Below are positions 33,182-40,904 of a stretch of DNA of 44,559 nucleotides, one piece after another. Position numbers and translations under genes: made by a program. Numbering within the stretch: position 1 is the stretch's first letter; each line of letters opens with the position of its first letter. Where the stretch lies: the IMG/VR virus record IMGVR_UViG_3300005582_002476, positions 1 to 44,559 of that record. One strand, 5' to 3'. Source of the DNA: a virus. Below the pieces are notes generated by a model, which worked only from the letters and a program-made list of their open reading frames with translations, ran no database searches and was not told the DNA's origin.

Positions 33182-34116
33182 AAGATGTCTACGGTTATGA
33201 CGAGTACAACGACTCCATCGCCGAGGAACTTCATCACTCGTTGAGAGCCGGCACGAGGCAGTCCGTTGGTGTCGTTCATCCGTTGCCAGAAGGTGTCCTG
33301 TTGTTTGAGCCGATGTCAATGCGCGAGGAGAACTGGGCCGAGAGTGCAGTTAAGAACGCCCTCAGAGCTGGCGCATCAAAGTCGTCGCACGCCATCGTCT
33401 CCTCAGCCGTAGAGACAGAAGAACCACAGCACGACGAACGACGCATACAGATGCTCAACTTTCAGGGGAGTAAGGGCAATACCGTGGTATCTGAGGACGG
33501 GCAGTCATTCACATTGAACGCCATGCACGGCCATGATATGCACGTGATCGCCTACAACATTATGGGCGCACCGCCAAGAGAGCCAGATAGACCAAATGGT
33601 GGTTACTACATCAACAAGACCGAGGTGACGCAGACACTTGATGCCTTTAGTGGTGGACTAAACCCGGTCGTGAATCAAGGTGGACTCGCTATTGTTACCG
33701 AATCTTGGCCTGTTGCTTTCCGCGGTAGAGACGGCGGGATGACCGCCGAACAGGGCGAAGAAGGTATCGCCAACACGATCAGAGCAGGACAGGGCGGTTC
33801 AGTTCGTCCGCATGTATTGACTAGAGAAACCGTCTCAGATAACCTGAACGAAGAACAAGGAGAATATGACATGGACGCAAGCACAAGTCTCGTAGTGAGG
33901 CGGCTGACCCCGCAGGAATGTGAACTTTTGATGGGCTGGGACTCGGGTTGGACTGAGGTCGGCGTCACTGACAAGGGTGAACTCGTGCAGATGGCCGACA
34001 CGCACCGTTACAGGATGTGTGGCAATGGCGTCGTCGCCAATGTTGCCGAGTGGCTCGGTGTTAGGTATCTCGCCGCAAAGTCAGCGGTCGGTGAAGATCC
34101 AAAGGACTCGTGGTGA
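33178..34116 (+). CDS. C5-cytosine methyltransferase, C-terminal part with motifs IX-X (ORF 4 of 4)
   Basis: 312 aa from ATG 33178 (ATGA overlap). It begins with more recognition-type units (FTLNAMHGHDMHVIAYNI, VTQTLDAFSGGLNPVVNQGG, ANTIRAGQGGSVRPHVL). It ends with the conserved C-terminus of C5-methyltransferases: RRLTPQECELLMGW (241 onward, motif IX area) and RYRMCGNGVVANVAEWLG (GNG at 282-284, motif X, part of the SAM site). In ordinary enzymes these lie on the same chain as motifs I-VIII. Here they are three frame changes away from ORF 1, so activity would need assembly of separate chains or ribosomal shifts. Its stop overlaps the next start (GTGA). Confidence 0.7.
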   Translation: MKDVYGYDEYNDSIAEELHHSLRAGTRQSVGVVHPLPEGVLLFEPMSMREENWAESAVKNALRAGASKSSHAIVSSAVETEEPQHDERRIQMLNFQGSKGNTVVSEDGQSFTLNAMHGHDMHVIAYNIMGAPPREPDRPNGGYYINKTEVTQTLDAFSGGLNPVVNQGGLAIVTESWPVAFRGRDGGMTAEQGEEGIANTIRAGQGGSVRPHVLTRETVSDNLNEEQGEYDMDASTSLVVRRLTPQECELLMGWDSGWTEVGVTDKGELVQMADTHRYRMCGNGVVANVAEWLGVRYLAAKSAVGEDPKDSW

Positions 34117-34313
34117 ACGACGACGTCGTAGCCCGTGCCGAAGAACGCCTCGACAAACTCCTGTGGGGCAAGCCCGATGACACTTTCTCGGCGAGGGAAC
34201 TGCTCTTCGTCATTGACCTGCCGGCCTTGATCAACGAAGTGAAGTCACTTCGTGTTCGGCTTGAAGAGGCGCACGCAGAAGTCGCCACGCTCAAGACCAA
34301 CGTCAAGTACTAG
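34113..34313 (+). CDS. Small coiled-coil protein of unknown function
   Basis: 66 aa from GTG 34113, overlapping the methyltransferase stop (GTGA). The sequence is helical and charged: AEERLDKLLWGKPDDTF, then a heptad-like end LINEVKSLRVRLEEAHAEVATL. It ends tail-to-tail with the portal gene with four shared bases. No family recognised; translation appears coupled to the methyltransferase. Confidence 0.55.
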   Translation: MNDDVVARAEERLDKLLWGKPDDTFSARELLFVIDLPALINEVKSLRVRLEEAHAEVATLKTNVKY

Positions 34314-36499
34314 GAGACGTCAAACCTCAGTCTGCAACGGCAGTTGATGGTGAGGTGTGCCGGGGCCAACGGGTCGCCTGGGAACCTGAGTTCGTACTGT
34401 CCGACCTTAAATCCGTCGGCAAGGGGAATCCTGTCGCCTTCAAGCAACCTGTGTTCTGAACGAACCTTAGAGTCCTTGCGAGTTACCCAACGTTTACCGA
34501 TTGCGCCCGCTTGCTTTCCTCCGTACCACATTCCTGCGTTGTATGCGGTCTGTGCCTCGTGTTCAGCGATGGTGCGCTTCCTCTTGGCGAGAAGGTGCGC
34601 AAAGGTTGCGATGATGGCCGCCTTAAGAAGTACATGACCGTCTTCCTCATTGTCCTTCATCATTGCAACGGCGACGATGATGGCCGCGGCGATCTCGTCC
34701 TTGGTGGAGTCGTTTGACTTCTCCATCCTCGCCATTTGCTCGTCCACATATTGGTCAACTTCTTCCTCGGAGGAATCCATCGGCATACCGGTGCGTTCGT
34801 TGGCGGTCTTCATAGCGTCCTCAACGATGGACTTGACCAACGGTCTGACATCGTCGCGCATCTGCTTGTTCCATACCTCAATGTCAAACACCTGCCCGAC
34901 CTCCAGAGTCCCGGCAATCATTGCCTTCCTTGACTTTGCGCCGGTCGCTTTCTCAAGCACGACGCGCTGTTGGCGCTCAAAGAAACGTTCAAGGTTGTTG
35001 TCAAGGATCTCGGCCCACCTATCGGAGTCACCGAGTTCCTTGGTATCCCAAGAGTCATCCATGGTGTTGTTCGGTGCTTGCTTAGTTGCCCATGCGCCGA
35101 CAGACGACGACGCCGATAACTCGGTGTCAGGTACGATCGCCGACTCTGGGGTTGCCATTGTTTCTCCGCCAGCGGTATTGACTTCACCCTCGGGTGGGAG
35201 TTCTTCCTGTGGCATTTCTGCTCCGGGCATAGGTGCGCCAGGCATACCAGGTGCGCCCATAGGTGCCGGGGGCTCGAGCTTCTTCTCGGTATTACCGATC
35301 GGAGTGAGGTTTGGGTTGGCGAGCATGGAGTCGGCTAACTCGGAGTCAACTTTTTTCCTGCCTGTACCGAGGCGATACTCGTTTGCCGTAATGAGTCCAG
35401 AGCCAAACTCTTGCATGAGGTAACGTTCGGCCTCATTCTTTGCCATTTGCAACACTGGTACGCCAGATACATCGAAGTCAAAGTAGAGATCTGGATGAAG
35501 GGCGTCCATGCCCCTGGCAAGCATCTCGAGGTGCTGAGGCATCGTTTCAAGCCAGAATACCCTGGTCTCTTCTACGGCGTTGGAGAAAGTGCGTCCGGCA
35601 GCGTTGCCGATAACAGACTCAGGTACACCGAAAGCTGACAGGATCTCTTCTTTGGAGATCTGCCTCATCTCAATGTAGGACGCCTCGCGAGGCGACGCTC
35701 CTGTGTCAACGTAGTCCACTCCGTCAGACGAGGCAACGACTGATGTCGCACCGGCTCGACCGATGTTGCCGCGGAATCGTGACCTGAGTTCGTCCTTGTC
35801 GTCTTCGTCCATTTCGCCCTTGACGACCAATAGCCCACCTGGCCTGCCGTCATTCACGAGGAAGTTCCTGTTGTAAAACTTTGCCAGCGACTCAAGTTCA
35901 ACGGCTATGCCAGCTGCCTCAAGTGGGGTCATGGACAAATAGGGGTCAAGTGGGTGTGGATGCTTGAACCAAAGGACGTCCTCGGGCTTGACATACTGAA
36001 CCGACATATTGGGAAGCCTGACCTCAAAAGCAGAGACAAACTTTCTAGGATCAGGGATTGGCGATGTGAACTGCGGGGGGAGTAGGTGGAGGGCGACAGG
36101 GTTGCCGCCGCGTCCCCTAATAATCTCAACGAACGCACCCCTGGTTGAGGTAAGCAACTGTGCCGAGAGCCTGTATCTGAAAGCAAATGAGTCTTCGCCA
36201 ACATTCGCTCTCATGTTCAGAATGTCAAGAATGGCGGCATCTTTGACAACCTCGCCACCAGGCTTGTTGTCCTTATGGCCCATGATTGGCAGACGCGCCT
36301 GATTGCCCGCAATCGCGTCAATACAACGATAAACCCAGGTGACTTTCTTGACGCCGTCCCTATAGACCCTCTCAATATCCCATGAGTCGTGATAGCCACG
36401 GACTGAGTACGATGGGTTGGTCGAGATCGGCGCACCAGGCGGGATGACTTTGACTGAGTCGCTAGATAGTGACTTATTTCCGCCGGTATTCCAGGCCAT
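34310..36499 (-). CDS. Portal protein fused to a MuF-type head morphogenesis domain
   Basis: 729 aa. The first ~400 residues read as an HK97-type portal: VYRDGVKKVTWVYRCIDAIA, then PVALHLLPP, DVLWFKHPHPLDPYLSMTPLEAA, FGVPESVIGNAAGRTFSN and FWLETMPQHLE. A Pro/Met/Gly-rich linker follows (about 412-445). The C-terminal ~130 residues form a MuF-like domain (AHEAQTAYNAGMWYGG, KRWVTRKDSKVRSEHRLLEG, APAHLTINCRCRLRF with C720 and C722). The portal is the dodecameric DNA gate of the head; MuF proteins are minor head proteins, and fusing the two fixes their ratio. The gene runs opposite to the terminase and capsid genes, which is unusual. Its ATG overlaps the stop of the membrane-protein gene (TAATG). 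Confidence 0.88.
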   Translation of the reverse strand: MAWNTGGNKSLSSDSVKVIPPGAPISTNPSYSVRGYHDSWDIERVYRDGVKKVTWVYRCIDAIAGNQARLPIMGHKDNKPGGEVVKDAAILDILNMRANVGEDSFAFRYRLSAQLLTSTRGAFVEIIRGRGGNPVALHLLPPQFTSPIPDPRKFVSAFEVRLPNMSVQYVKPEDVLWFKHPHPLDPYLSMTPLEAAGIAVELESLAKFYNRNFLVNDGRPGGLLVVKGEMDEDDKDELRSRFRGNIGRAGATSVVASSDGVDYVDTGASPREASYIEMRQISKEEILSAFGVPESVIGNAAGRTFSNAVEETRVFWLETMPQHLEMLARGMDALHPDLYFDFDVSGVPVLQMAKNEAERYLMQEFGSGLITANEYRLGTGRKKVDSELADSMLANPNLTPIGNTEKKLEPPAPMGAPGMPGAPMPGAEMPQEELPPEGEVNTAGGETMATPESAIVPDTELSASSSVGAWATKQAPNNTMDDSWDTKELGDSDRWAEILDNNLERFFERQQRVVLEKATGAKSRKAMIAGTLEVGQVFDIEVWNKQMRDDVRPLVKSIVEDAMKTANERTGMPMDSSEEEVDQYVDEQMARMEKSNDSTKDEIAAAIIVAVAMMKDNEEDGHVLLKAAIIATFAHLLAKRKRTIAEHEAQTAYNAGMWYGGKQAGAIGKRWVTRKDSKVRSEHRLLEGDRIPLADGFKVGQYELRFPGDPLAPAHLTINCRCRLRFDVS

Positions 36500-36672
36500 T
36501 ATTCAGCTCCGAGGATCATTGCACCGATAAGCGAGCAGGCACCGATTGACACAAAGCCTGCTCCAGTGGAGTAGAAAAACACCCCGATTGGGGTACATAC
36601 GACGAAGGATATTAGAAGCAAGTAGGCCACGAAACCCCTGCCTCCAATCCCGTCTTTGATCTTTTGCAACAT
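36499..36672 (-). CDS. Small two-helix membrane protein
   Basis: 57 aa from ATG 36672. A GTG at 36690 is also in frame, but it overlaps the candidate -10 box, so the ATG is preferred. A short basic segment (MLQKIKDGIGGRGF) precedes two hydrophobic stretches (VAYLLLISFVVCTPIGVFFY and FVSIGACSLIGAMIL). It overlaps the portal start by TAATG, so the two are one transcript. Holin-like size and topology are possible, but linkage to the portal rather than to the lysozyme makes that uncertain. Confidence 0.55.
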   Translation of the reverse strand: MLQKIKDGIGGRGFVAYLLLISFVVCTPIGVFFYSTGAGFVSIGACSLIGAMILGAE

Positions 36673-36688
36673 GCGGCGCGGTAATCTC

Positions 36689-36697
36689 ACACTACCA
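36689..36697 (-). promoter_or_regulatory. Extended -10 promoter TGGTAGTGT for the portal unit
   Basis: Read leftward, the nine bases are identical to the candidate promoter at 30918-30926. Transcription would begin about 36682, roughly ten bases before the ATG at 36672. It sits in the divergent gap with the terminase gene. Confidence 0.5.
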
Positions 36698-36749
36698 CCT
36701 TACATTCCTCATAGATGTGGGCAGGACAGATACTACTAGACGGAGTGAT

Positions 36750-38060
36750 ATGACCCAAGATTGGGAAGAAATACTGCGGTTTCTGAAGCCAAAAGAACCA
36801 CCGTACTGCCCCGAGAAGTCTTCGGTTCAGCAGCAGGTATTTCTCCGGACGAACGCCATGGAGGCTTTATTCGGTGGCGCAGCCGGCGGTGGCAAGTCTT
36901 CCGCTCTACTTATGGCCGCCATGCAATATGTGGATATTCCGGGTTATTCTGCCCTGCTTTTCAGGCGCACACTTCAGGACCTCACCTTGCCCGGCGCCCT
37001 CATGGACCGTTTCCGAGAGTGGATTGCCCCTCACGACGATATTCGCTGGAACGCCAACACCTACACCGCAACCTTTCCGTCGGGGGCAAGGATCGGCTTT
37101 GGCTACCTAAACAACAAGGACGACTACCTGCGTTACAAGGGTGTTGAACTTCAGTTCATCGGAATGGACGAAGTCACCGAAATCCGTGAGTCCGATTACC
37201 GTTACCTGTTCTCTCGACTCCGTCGTCCATCATCTGGCCCATTGTCTCAGGTTCCACTCAGAATGAGGTGCGCATCCAACCCCGCTCCGAACTGGGTTAG
37301 GCAAAGGTTTCTAGTTGAAGGGTCAACGCACGGCAGGATCTTCGTGCCATCCAAGTTGACCGACAACCCCGGCATTGACCCCGACTCGTACAGAAAGGCA
37401 CTCGCCGAACTCGACCCGATTGAACGACGCAGGCTTGAGGACGGAGACTGGTGGGTTACATCCCTCGGCTCAATGTTCCAAAGGCAGGACTTTGTCATCA
37501 TTGACCCATTTGAGATGCCCGAGTTCTCAACGAGTTCAGCCCGAGTGGTCAGGTTCTGGGACATGGCGGCGACCGAGCCTTCGTACAGTAATCCCGATCC
37601 CGACTGGACCGTGGGTACGTTGATGATGTTTGACAAAGGCATCGCCTGGATCATGGACGTGAAGAGGATTAGGGGTAAGGGCGAAGCCGTAGAACGCCTC
37701 ATTGCGCAGACGGCGGCCGACGATGGGCCGACTGTCTCAATCAGGGTGGAGCAGGAGCCAGGATCTGCCGGCAAAAACCTTCTTGACCAATACGCAAGGT
37801 ATGTCGTCCCGGGGTATGACTTCATGGGCATCAGAGCTACCGGCGACAAAGCAACAAGGGCTAGGCCATTTGCCGCTGCTTGCGCCAACGGGAATGTGCG
37901 GGTGCTTGCTGGCTCGTGGCTGACCGAATGGCTTGACGAGATGTCGTCATTCCCAGAAGCCTGCAACCATGACGACCAGGTGGACTCTGCCGTGGGTGCT
38001 TACACTTTTTTGGCAGGGCTTGGACTTCCTCAACGAAATCGTGTTACGATCATCGTCTAG
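36750..38060 (+). CDS. terL: Terminase large subunit (packaging ATPase/nuclease)
   Basis: 436 aa; ATG 36750 is chosen because it follows CGGAGTG, while an in-frame GTG at 36717 has no clear ribosome site. ATPase half: Walker A GGAAGGGKS (43-51) and Walker B with D140-E141 (LQFIGMDEVTEI). Nuclease half with an RNase-H-like fold: D271 in RFWDMAATEP, acidic E335 in VEQEPGS and D408-D409 in NHDDQVDSAVGAYTF. This is the motor that cuts concatemeric DNA and pumps it through the portal into the head. It is the first gene of a rightward unit of replication/recombination genes; no small terminase was recognised. Confidence 0.93.
   Translation: MTQDWEEILRFLKPKEPPYCPEKSSVQQQVFLRTNAMEALFGGAAGGGKSSALLMAAMQYVDIPGYSALLFRRTLQDLTLPGALMDRFREWIAPHDDIRWNANTYTATFPSGARIGFGYLNNKDDYLRYKGVELQFIGMDEVTEIRESDYRYLFSRLRRPSSGPLSQVPLRMRCASNPAPNWVRQRFLVEGSTHGRIFVPSKLTDNPGIDPDSYRKALAELDPIERRRLEDGDWWVTSLGSMFQRQDFVIIDPFEMPEFSTSSARVVRFWDMAATEPSYSNPDPDWTVGTLMMFDKGIAWIMDVKRIRGKGEAVERLIAQTAADDGPTVSIRVEQEPGSAGKNLLDQYARYVVPGYDFMGIRATGDKATRARPFAAACANGNVRVLAGSWLTEWLDEMSSFPEACNHDDQVDSAVGAYTFLAGLGLPQRNRVTIIV
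38042..38050 (+). promoter_or_regulatory. Weak candidate extended -10 (TGTTACGAT)
   Basis: TGTTACGAT, in the last codons of the terminase gene, fits TGnTAnnnT and would start transcription about 35 bases before the ATG at 38092. No clear -35 box. It may be a chance match. Confidence 0.25.
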
Positions 38061-38091
38061 TAGATACACCTAACTTATTGAAAGAGGAATA

Positions 38092-38610
38092 ATGAACGAC
38101 GAGAGCTGGCGCTCTTCTATTGAGGTGCTCATTGAGCAGGCTCACGAGAAGGCCGAACAATACGCAGGCGACCAAGAGTCGCTCGCATCACTAATAGCTG
38201 ATATCCACGACATCAAGGTGCGACTTGCCGATGCCTGGGAATACGCCTCATCACTCTTGATTGAGGTCATGGGTGAAAACCCTGAAGTCGTATCGGGCAA
38301 CAAGATGATCGAGAAGAAAGTTGGCGCACCGAGGAAGTCGTGGAGACACAATGAACTTGCGGACGAAGTTGCCAAGAGGATCATGGCGTCGTCCATTGAC
38401 ATGGACACAGGCGAGGTCATGAAGAGTACGGAGCAGATGATGCTTGAGATGCTCTCTTATGGCGCAGTGTCCTACTGGCGGGTCAAGAACCTGTCAAAGA
38501 TCGGCCTCGTAGCCGATGAGTATTGCGATGTGGGCGAGCCCAAAACATCGCTCGTTGTACGCAATATGGGCGTCGCTTTTTCACAAGAAGAACAATCACC
38601 GGAGGAATGA
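38092..38610 (+). CDS. Conserved-looking phage protein of unknown function
   Basis: 172 aa, ATG behind AAAGAGGA. The N-terminal half is a long acidic helix region. The C-terminal half starts with a basic hinge (KKVGAPRKSWRHNELADEVAKRI) and then MLSYGAVSYWRVKNLSKIGL and DEYCDVGEPKTSLVVR. I recall the RKxWRH...SYWR pattern from actinophage proteins placed next to recombination genes, without known function. A DNA-binding accessory role fits the neighbours (Rad52-like and Cas4-like genes follow). Its stop overlaps a possible ATG, but the following gene most likely starts three bases later. Confidence 0.6.
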   Translation: MNDESWRSSIEVLIEQAHEKAEQYAGDQESLASLIADIHDIKVRLADAWEYASSLLIEVMGENPEVVSGNKMIEKKVGAPRKSWRHNELADEVAKRIMASSIDMDTGEVMKSTEQMMLEMLSYGAVSYWRVKNLSKIGLVADEYCDVGEPKTSLVVRNMGVAFSQEEQSPEE

Positions 38611-38612
38611 AA

Positions 38613-39317
38613 ATGAACAATAACGAACTTTACCTAGCACTATCTGATCCATTTCCAGTAGAGATGGAGAGAACCGTCAACAAGAGCGGTCGGGCGTTGA
38701 CCTATCTTCCCATCGCCGAGGTCATCAACAAGATGAACAAAGTGATCGGCATTGGCAACTGGTCCAGCGAAGTGATCAGCATTGGCCGCGACGCACTCGA
38801 CCCTGATTGGGTGATTGCTCATGTCCGTGTCACCATCATCGTGCCGAGTCATCAGACGAACGAAAAGATCCACGCAACCTACGATGGCGTGGGCGGGCAG
38901 GCGGTCAAACGCAAGAAGACCGGCGAGATCCTTGACCTCGGAGATGAGTTCAAGGGCGCAGTTTCTGACGCACTCAAGAAGGCACTACAGCAGATCGGCC
39001 TCGGTCTTTACCTTGCACGTACCGACGACGCAATCTATGCCGACGAGGCGTACGAGCCACCGGTGGCACCTGTTGCCGAGAAGCCCGTCAAACAGGCGGC
39101 CGGAAAGTCTGACGAGGACAAAATGTGGGATGCCTTTGATGAACACATCTCTGCCATGGACAAGGGTGAGAAGGCTGCACTCGGAGAGTGGTGGCAGAAC
39201 ACCTACCCCAATGAGCCGAAGCCAAAGCGCGGTGGCTCAACTACCAAGGCTCAACTCAAGGCCTGTGTTGCGGAGATCCTCAGGATCAAACTCGGCGCAA
39301 CGACAAAGGAAGACTGA
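38613..39317 (+). CDS. Rad52/ERF-like single-strand annealing protein
   Basis: 234 aa from ATG 38613, placed six bases after GGAGGA; the ATG at 38607 touches the ribosome site and is less likely. The first ~160 residues match the Rad52/Rad22-type annealing fold: YLPIAEVINKMNKVIGIGNWSSEV, then HATYDGVGGQAVKRKKTG and the signature GDEFKGAVSDALKKALQQIGLGLYL. Such proteins form rings, coat single-stranded DNA and pair complementary strands in phage recombination and replication. A Pro/Ala linker leads to a small C-terminal helical domain (MWDAFDEHISAMDKGEKAAL) that may bind a partner. The next gene is a Cas4/RecB-like nuclease, the usual exonuclease partner for such annealers. Confidence 0.85.
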   Translation: MNNNELYLALSDPFPVEMERTVNKSGRALTYLPIAEVINKMNKVIGIGNWSSEVISIGRDALDPDWVIAHVRVTIIVPSHQTNEKIHATYDGVGGQAVKRKKTGEILDLGDEFKGAVSDALKKALQQIGLGLYLARTDDAIYADEAYEPPVAPVAEKPVKQAAGKSDEDKMWDAFDEHISAMDKGEKAALGEWWQNTYPNEPKPKRGGSTTKAQLKACVAEILRIKLGATTKED

Positions 39318-39320
39318 ACC

Positions 39321-40085
39321 GTGGCGCAGATGCCCGAGAGGCTTTCGCCGTCGTCAATCTCAACATGGATGCAGTGTCCGTTGAAGTTCAAGCTCAGCAG
39401 GATTGACAAGATCCCGGATGAGCAGACCGAGGCGCAGGCCGTTGGCAACATGACGCACGAGGTTCTCGAAGCCTTATTCAAGGAGGAGAAGGGCTCGCGT
39501 ACTGTGGCTTTTGCCAGGGCGACCATGGTGCAGATATGGCACGACAAATGGCAGAAGCACGCCGAGGACGTGCTCGGGCTAACCGCCTACGCACAACACA
39601 TGATGCGTTGGAACGCATGGCAGTGCGTAGAGAACTACTTTGGCCTTGAAGACCCCAACGAGGTTGACCTTGCTGGTATTGAAGATGAGGTGCGGGGTCA
39701 TGTCGCCGGTGTGCCGGTCCTCGGTTTCATTGACAGGTGGAGTGTCACCGACGGTGTCGTCACCATTGGGGACTACAAGACGGGCAAGGTATCCAAGCCT
39801 CCGTACGACCGAGATAAGAAGATCCAACTCATGATCTACGCCGATCTCGTTGAGGAGAACAAGGGTTTCCCAGTAGGTTCGTCCGAGCTCATCTACCTGA
39901 AGGGCAAGGGGACTCGGGTAGTGTATGAAGCGACCGAACAACTCAGGGCCGAGACCAGGGAGACGGTCGCCAGGGTCTGGGAAGAACTAAGAGAATCATG
40001 CGATACAGACAACTTCAGCACGAACAGAACAAAACTCTGCGATTGGTGCTCCTACAAACCGACTTGCCCTGCCTGGGAACGGTGA
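39321..40085 (+). CDS. Cas4/RecB-like PD-(D/E)xK exonuclease with four-Cys iron-sulfur motif
   Basis: 254 aa, GTG start three bases after the annealing gene. Nuclease residues: H46 (NMTHEVLEAL), D138 (LGFIDRW), D151-x-K153 (GDYKTGK) and Q169...Y173 (IQLMIYADL). One Cys near the start (C19, WMQCPLKFK) and three at the end (C240, C243, C249) give the C...CxxC...C pattern that holds a 4Fe-4S cluster in Cas4 and AddB-type enzymes. It would resect DNA ends to expose single strands for the Rad52-like protein. No cas genes or arrays occur here, so this is a recombination nuclease, not a CRISPR protein. Confidence 0.88.
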   Translation: MAQMPERLSPSSISTWMQCPLKFKLSRIDKIPDEQTEAQAVGNMTHEVLEALFKEEKGSRTVAFARATMVQIWHDKWQKHAEDVLGLTAYAQHMMRWNAWQCVENYFGLEDPNEVDLAGIEDEVRGHVAGVPVLGFIDRWSVTDGVVTIGDYKTGKVSKPPYDRDKKIQLMIYADLVEENKGFPVGSSELIYLKGKGTRVVYEATEQLRAETRETVARVWEELRESCDTDNFSTNRTKLCDWCSYKPTCPAWER

Positions 40086-40089
40086 AGCC

Positions 40090-40605
40090 ATGATGCCCGA
40101 CGATCAGTTCGCAAGACTCGTCGCAGACGATGTCAAGAACAAAGTGACCGACGAGCAGAAGAGATATCTCCGCCTCCCCGACAACCGAGACAGGTGGATG
40201 GTCAACATCCTTGCCCTTCTCAATAATCTTGATCAGCAGGTCAGGGAGATTGAGGAGCACGAGGAAGACGATCAAGGCTTATACGGGTCTCTCGGCGACG
40301 ATGGGATCAGGTTGTTGGCCGAAGCTCAAGCCTCATCGGAAGAACGGAAGAAAAAAGTACTCCGTTTCCGTTATCACGTAGAGAAAAGGCTTGATGAGTG
40401 CGAACGCATCAACATTGCTCACGATGCCGTTGACGATGAAGATGTCCCACTATTGCGCAGGGCCATTGAGAAACATCGAGAGATGACTGAAGGTTTTGGC
40501 ATTGACCCAACGCAGATTGACGAGGCACTTTGGTTGTCGTTAGCCGGCGTATGGAAGTTTGCCGAGATTGACACTAAGAAACTTTCGGAAGAACTTGACG
40601 ATTGA
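40090..40605 (+). CDS. Helical charged protein of unknown function
   Basis: 171 aa, ATG 40090 four bases after the Cas4-like gene. It looks almost fully alpha-helical: MVNILALLNNLDQQVREIEEHEEDDQG, EERKKKVLRFRYHVEKRL, PLLRRAIEKHREM. No Cys and no catalytic pattern. Its stop overlaps the HNH start (TTGA at 40602), so it belongs to the recombination operon. A replication or nuclease accessory is likely from context only. Confidence 0.55.
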   Translation: MMPDDQFARLVADDVKNKVTDEQKRYLRLPDNRDRWMVNILALLNNLDQQVREIEEHEEDDQGLYGSLGDDGIRLLAEAQASSEERKKKVLRFRYHVEKRLDECERINIAHDAVDDEDVPLLRRAIEKHREMTEGFGIDPTQIDEALWLSLAGVWKFAEIDTKKLSEELDD

Positions 40606-40904
40606 GGAATAGGTCCAAGAAGAAGGAGGAGGAGTACAAACTCCGCCGCCCGCTCGTGGCCAGGTTGCTGTCGGAACGACGGTGGTGCGAGGCATGCCCT
40701 AAGTTCGCTGCGTACGACGACCTCATGGTCTATATACGCAGACCGTCCGTTGATGTCCACGAACTCGTGAGGCGGTCGCAGGGCGGGTCAATACTTGACG
40801 AGTCAAACCTTATGTGCGTCTGCCGGGAGTGCCATCGCAGGATCGGCAACGAGCCACAACTCGCCTTTGATCTAGGTCTAGCGAAGCACGCCTACGACTC
40901 ATAG
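40602..40904 (+). CDS. HNH endonuclease with zinc-binding Cys pairs
   Basis: 100 aa from TTG 40602, overlapping the previous stop by TTGA. Motifs: WCEACPKF (C29, C32), DVHELVRRSQGG (H53), ESNLMCVCRECHRR (N69, C74, C77, H78), i.e. a complete HNH beta-beta-alpha-metal fold with a structural zinc. HNH enzymes cut DNA with one metal ion. In phages such small proteins often help terminase cut DNA or act in recombination. It is the last gene of the terminase/recombination unit and overlaps the opposing GNAT-like gene by 13 bases. Confidence 0.82.
   Translation: MRNRSKKKEEEYKLRRPLVARLLSERRWCEACPKFAAYDDLMVYIRRPSVDVHELVRRSQGGSILDESNLMCVCRECHRRIGNEPQLAFDLGLAKHAYDS

Noticed and set aside
34650-35423. 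257-codon plus-strand frame opposite the portal gene
   Set aside because: Antisense shadow; low-complexity Ser-rich translation and no ribosome site.
37247-37966. 239-codon minus-strand frame inside the terminase gene
   Set aside because: Shadow of a clearly identified terminase; no start signal.
39321-40085. Cas4-like nuclease as part of a CRISPR adaptation system
   Set aside because: No cas1, cas2 or repeat-spacer array in the window; it pairs with a Rad52-like recombination gene.
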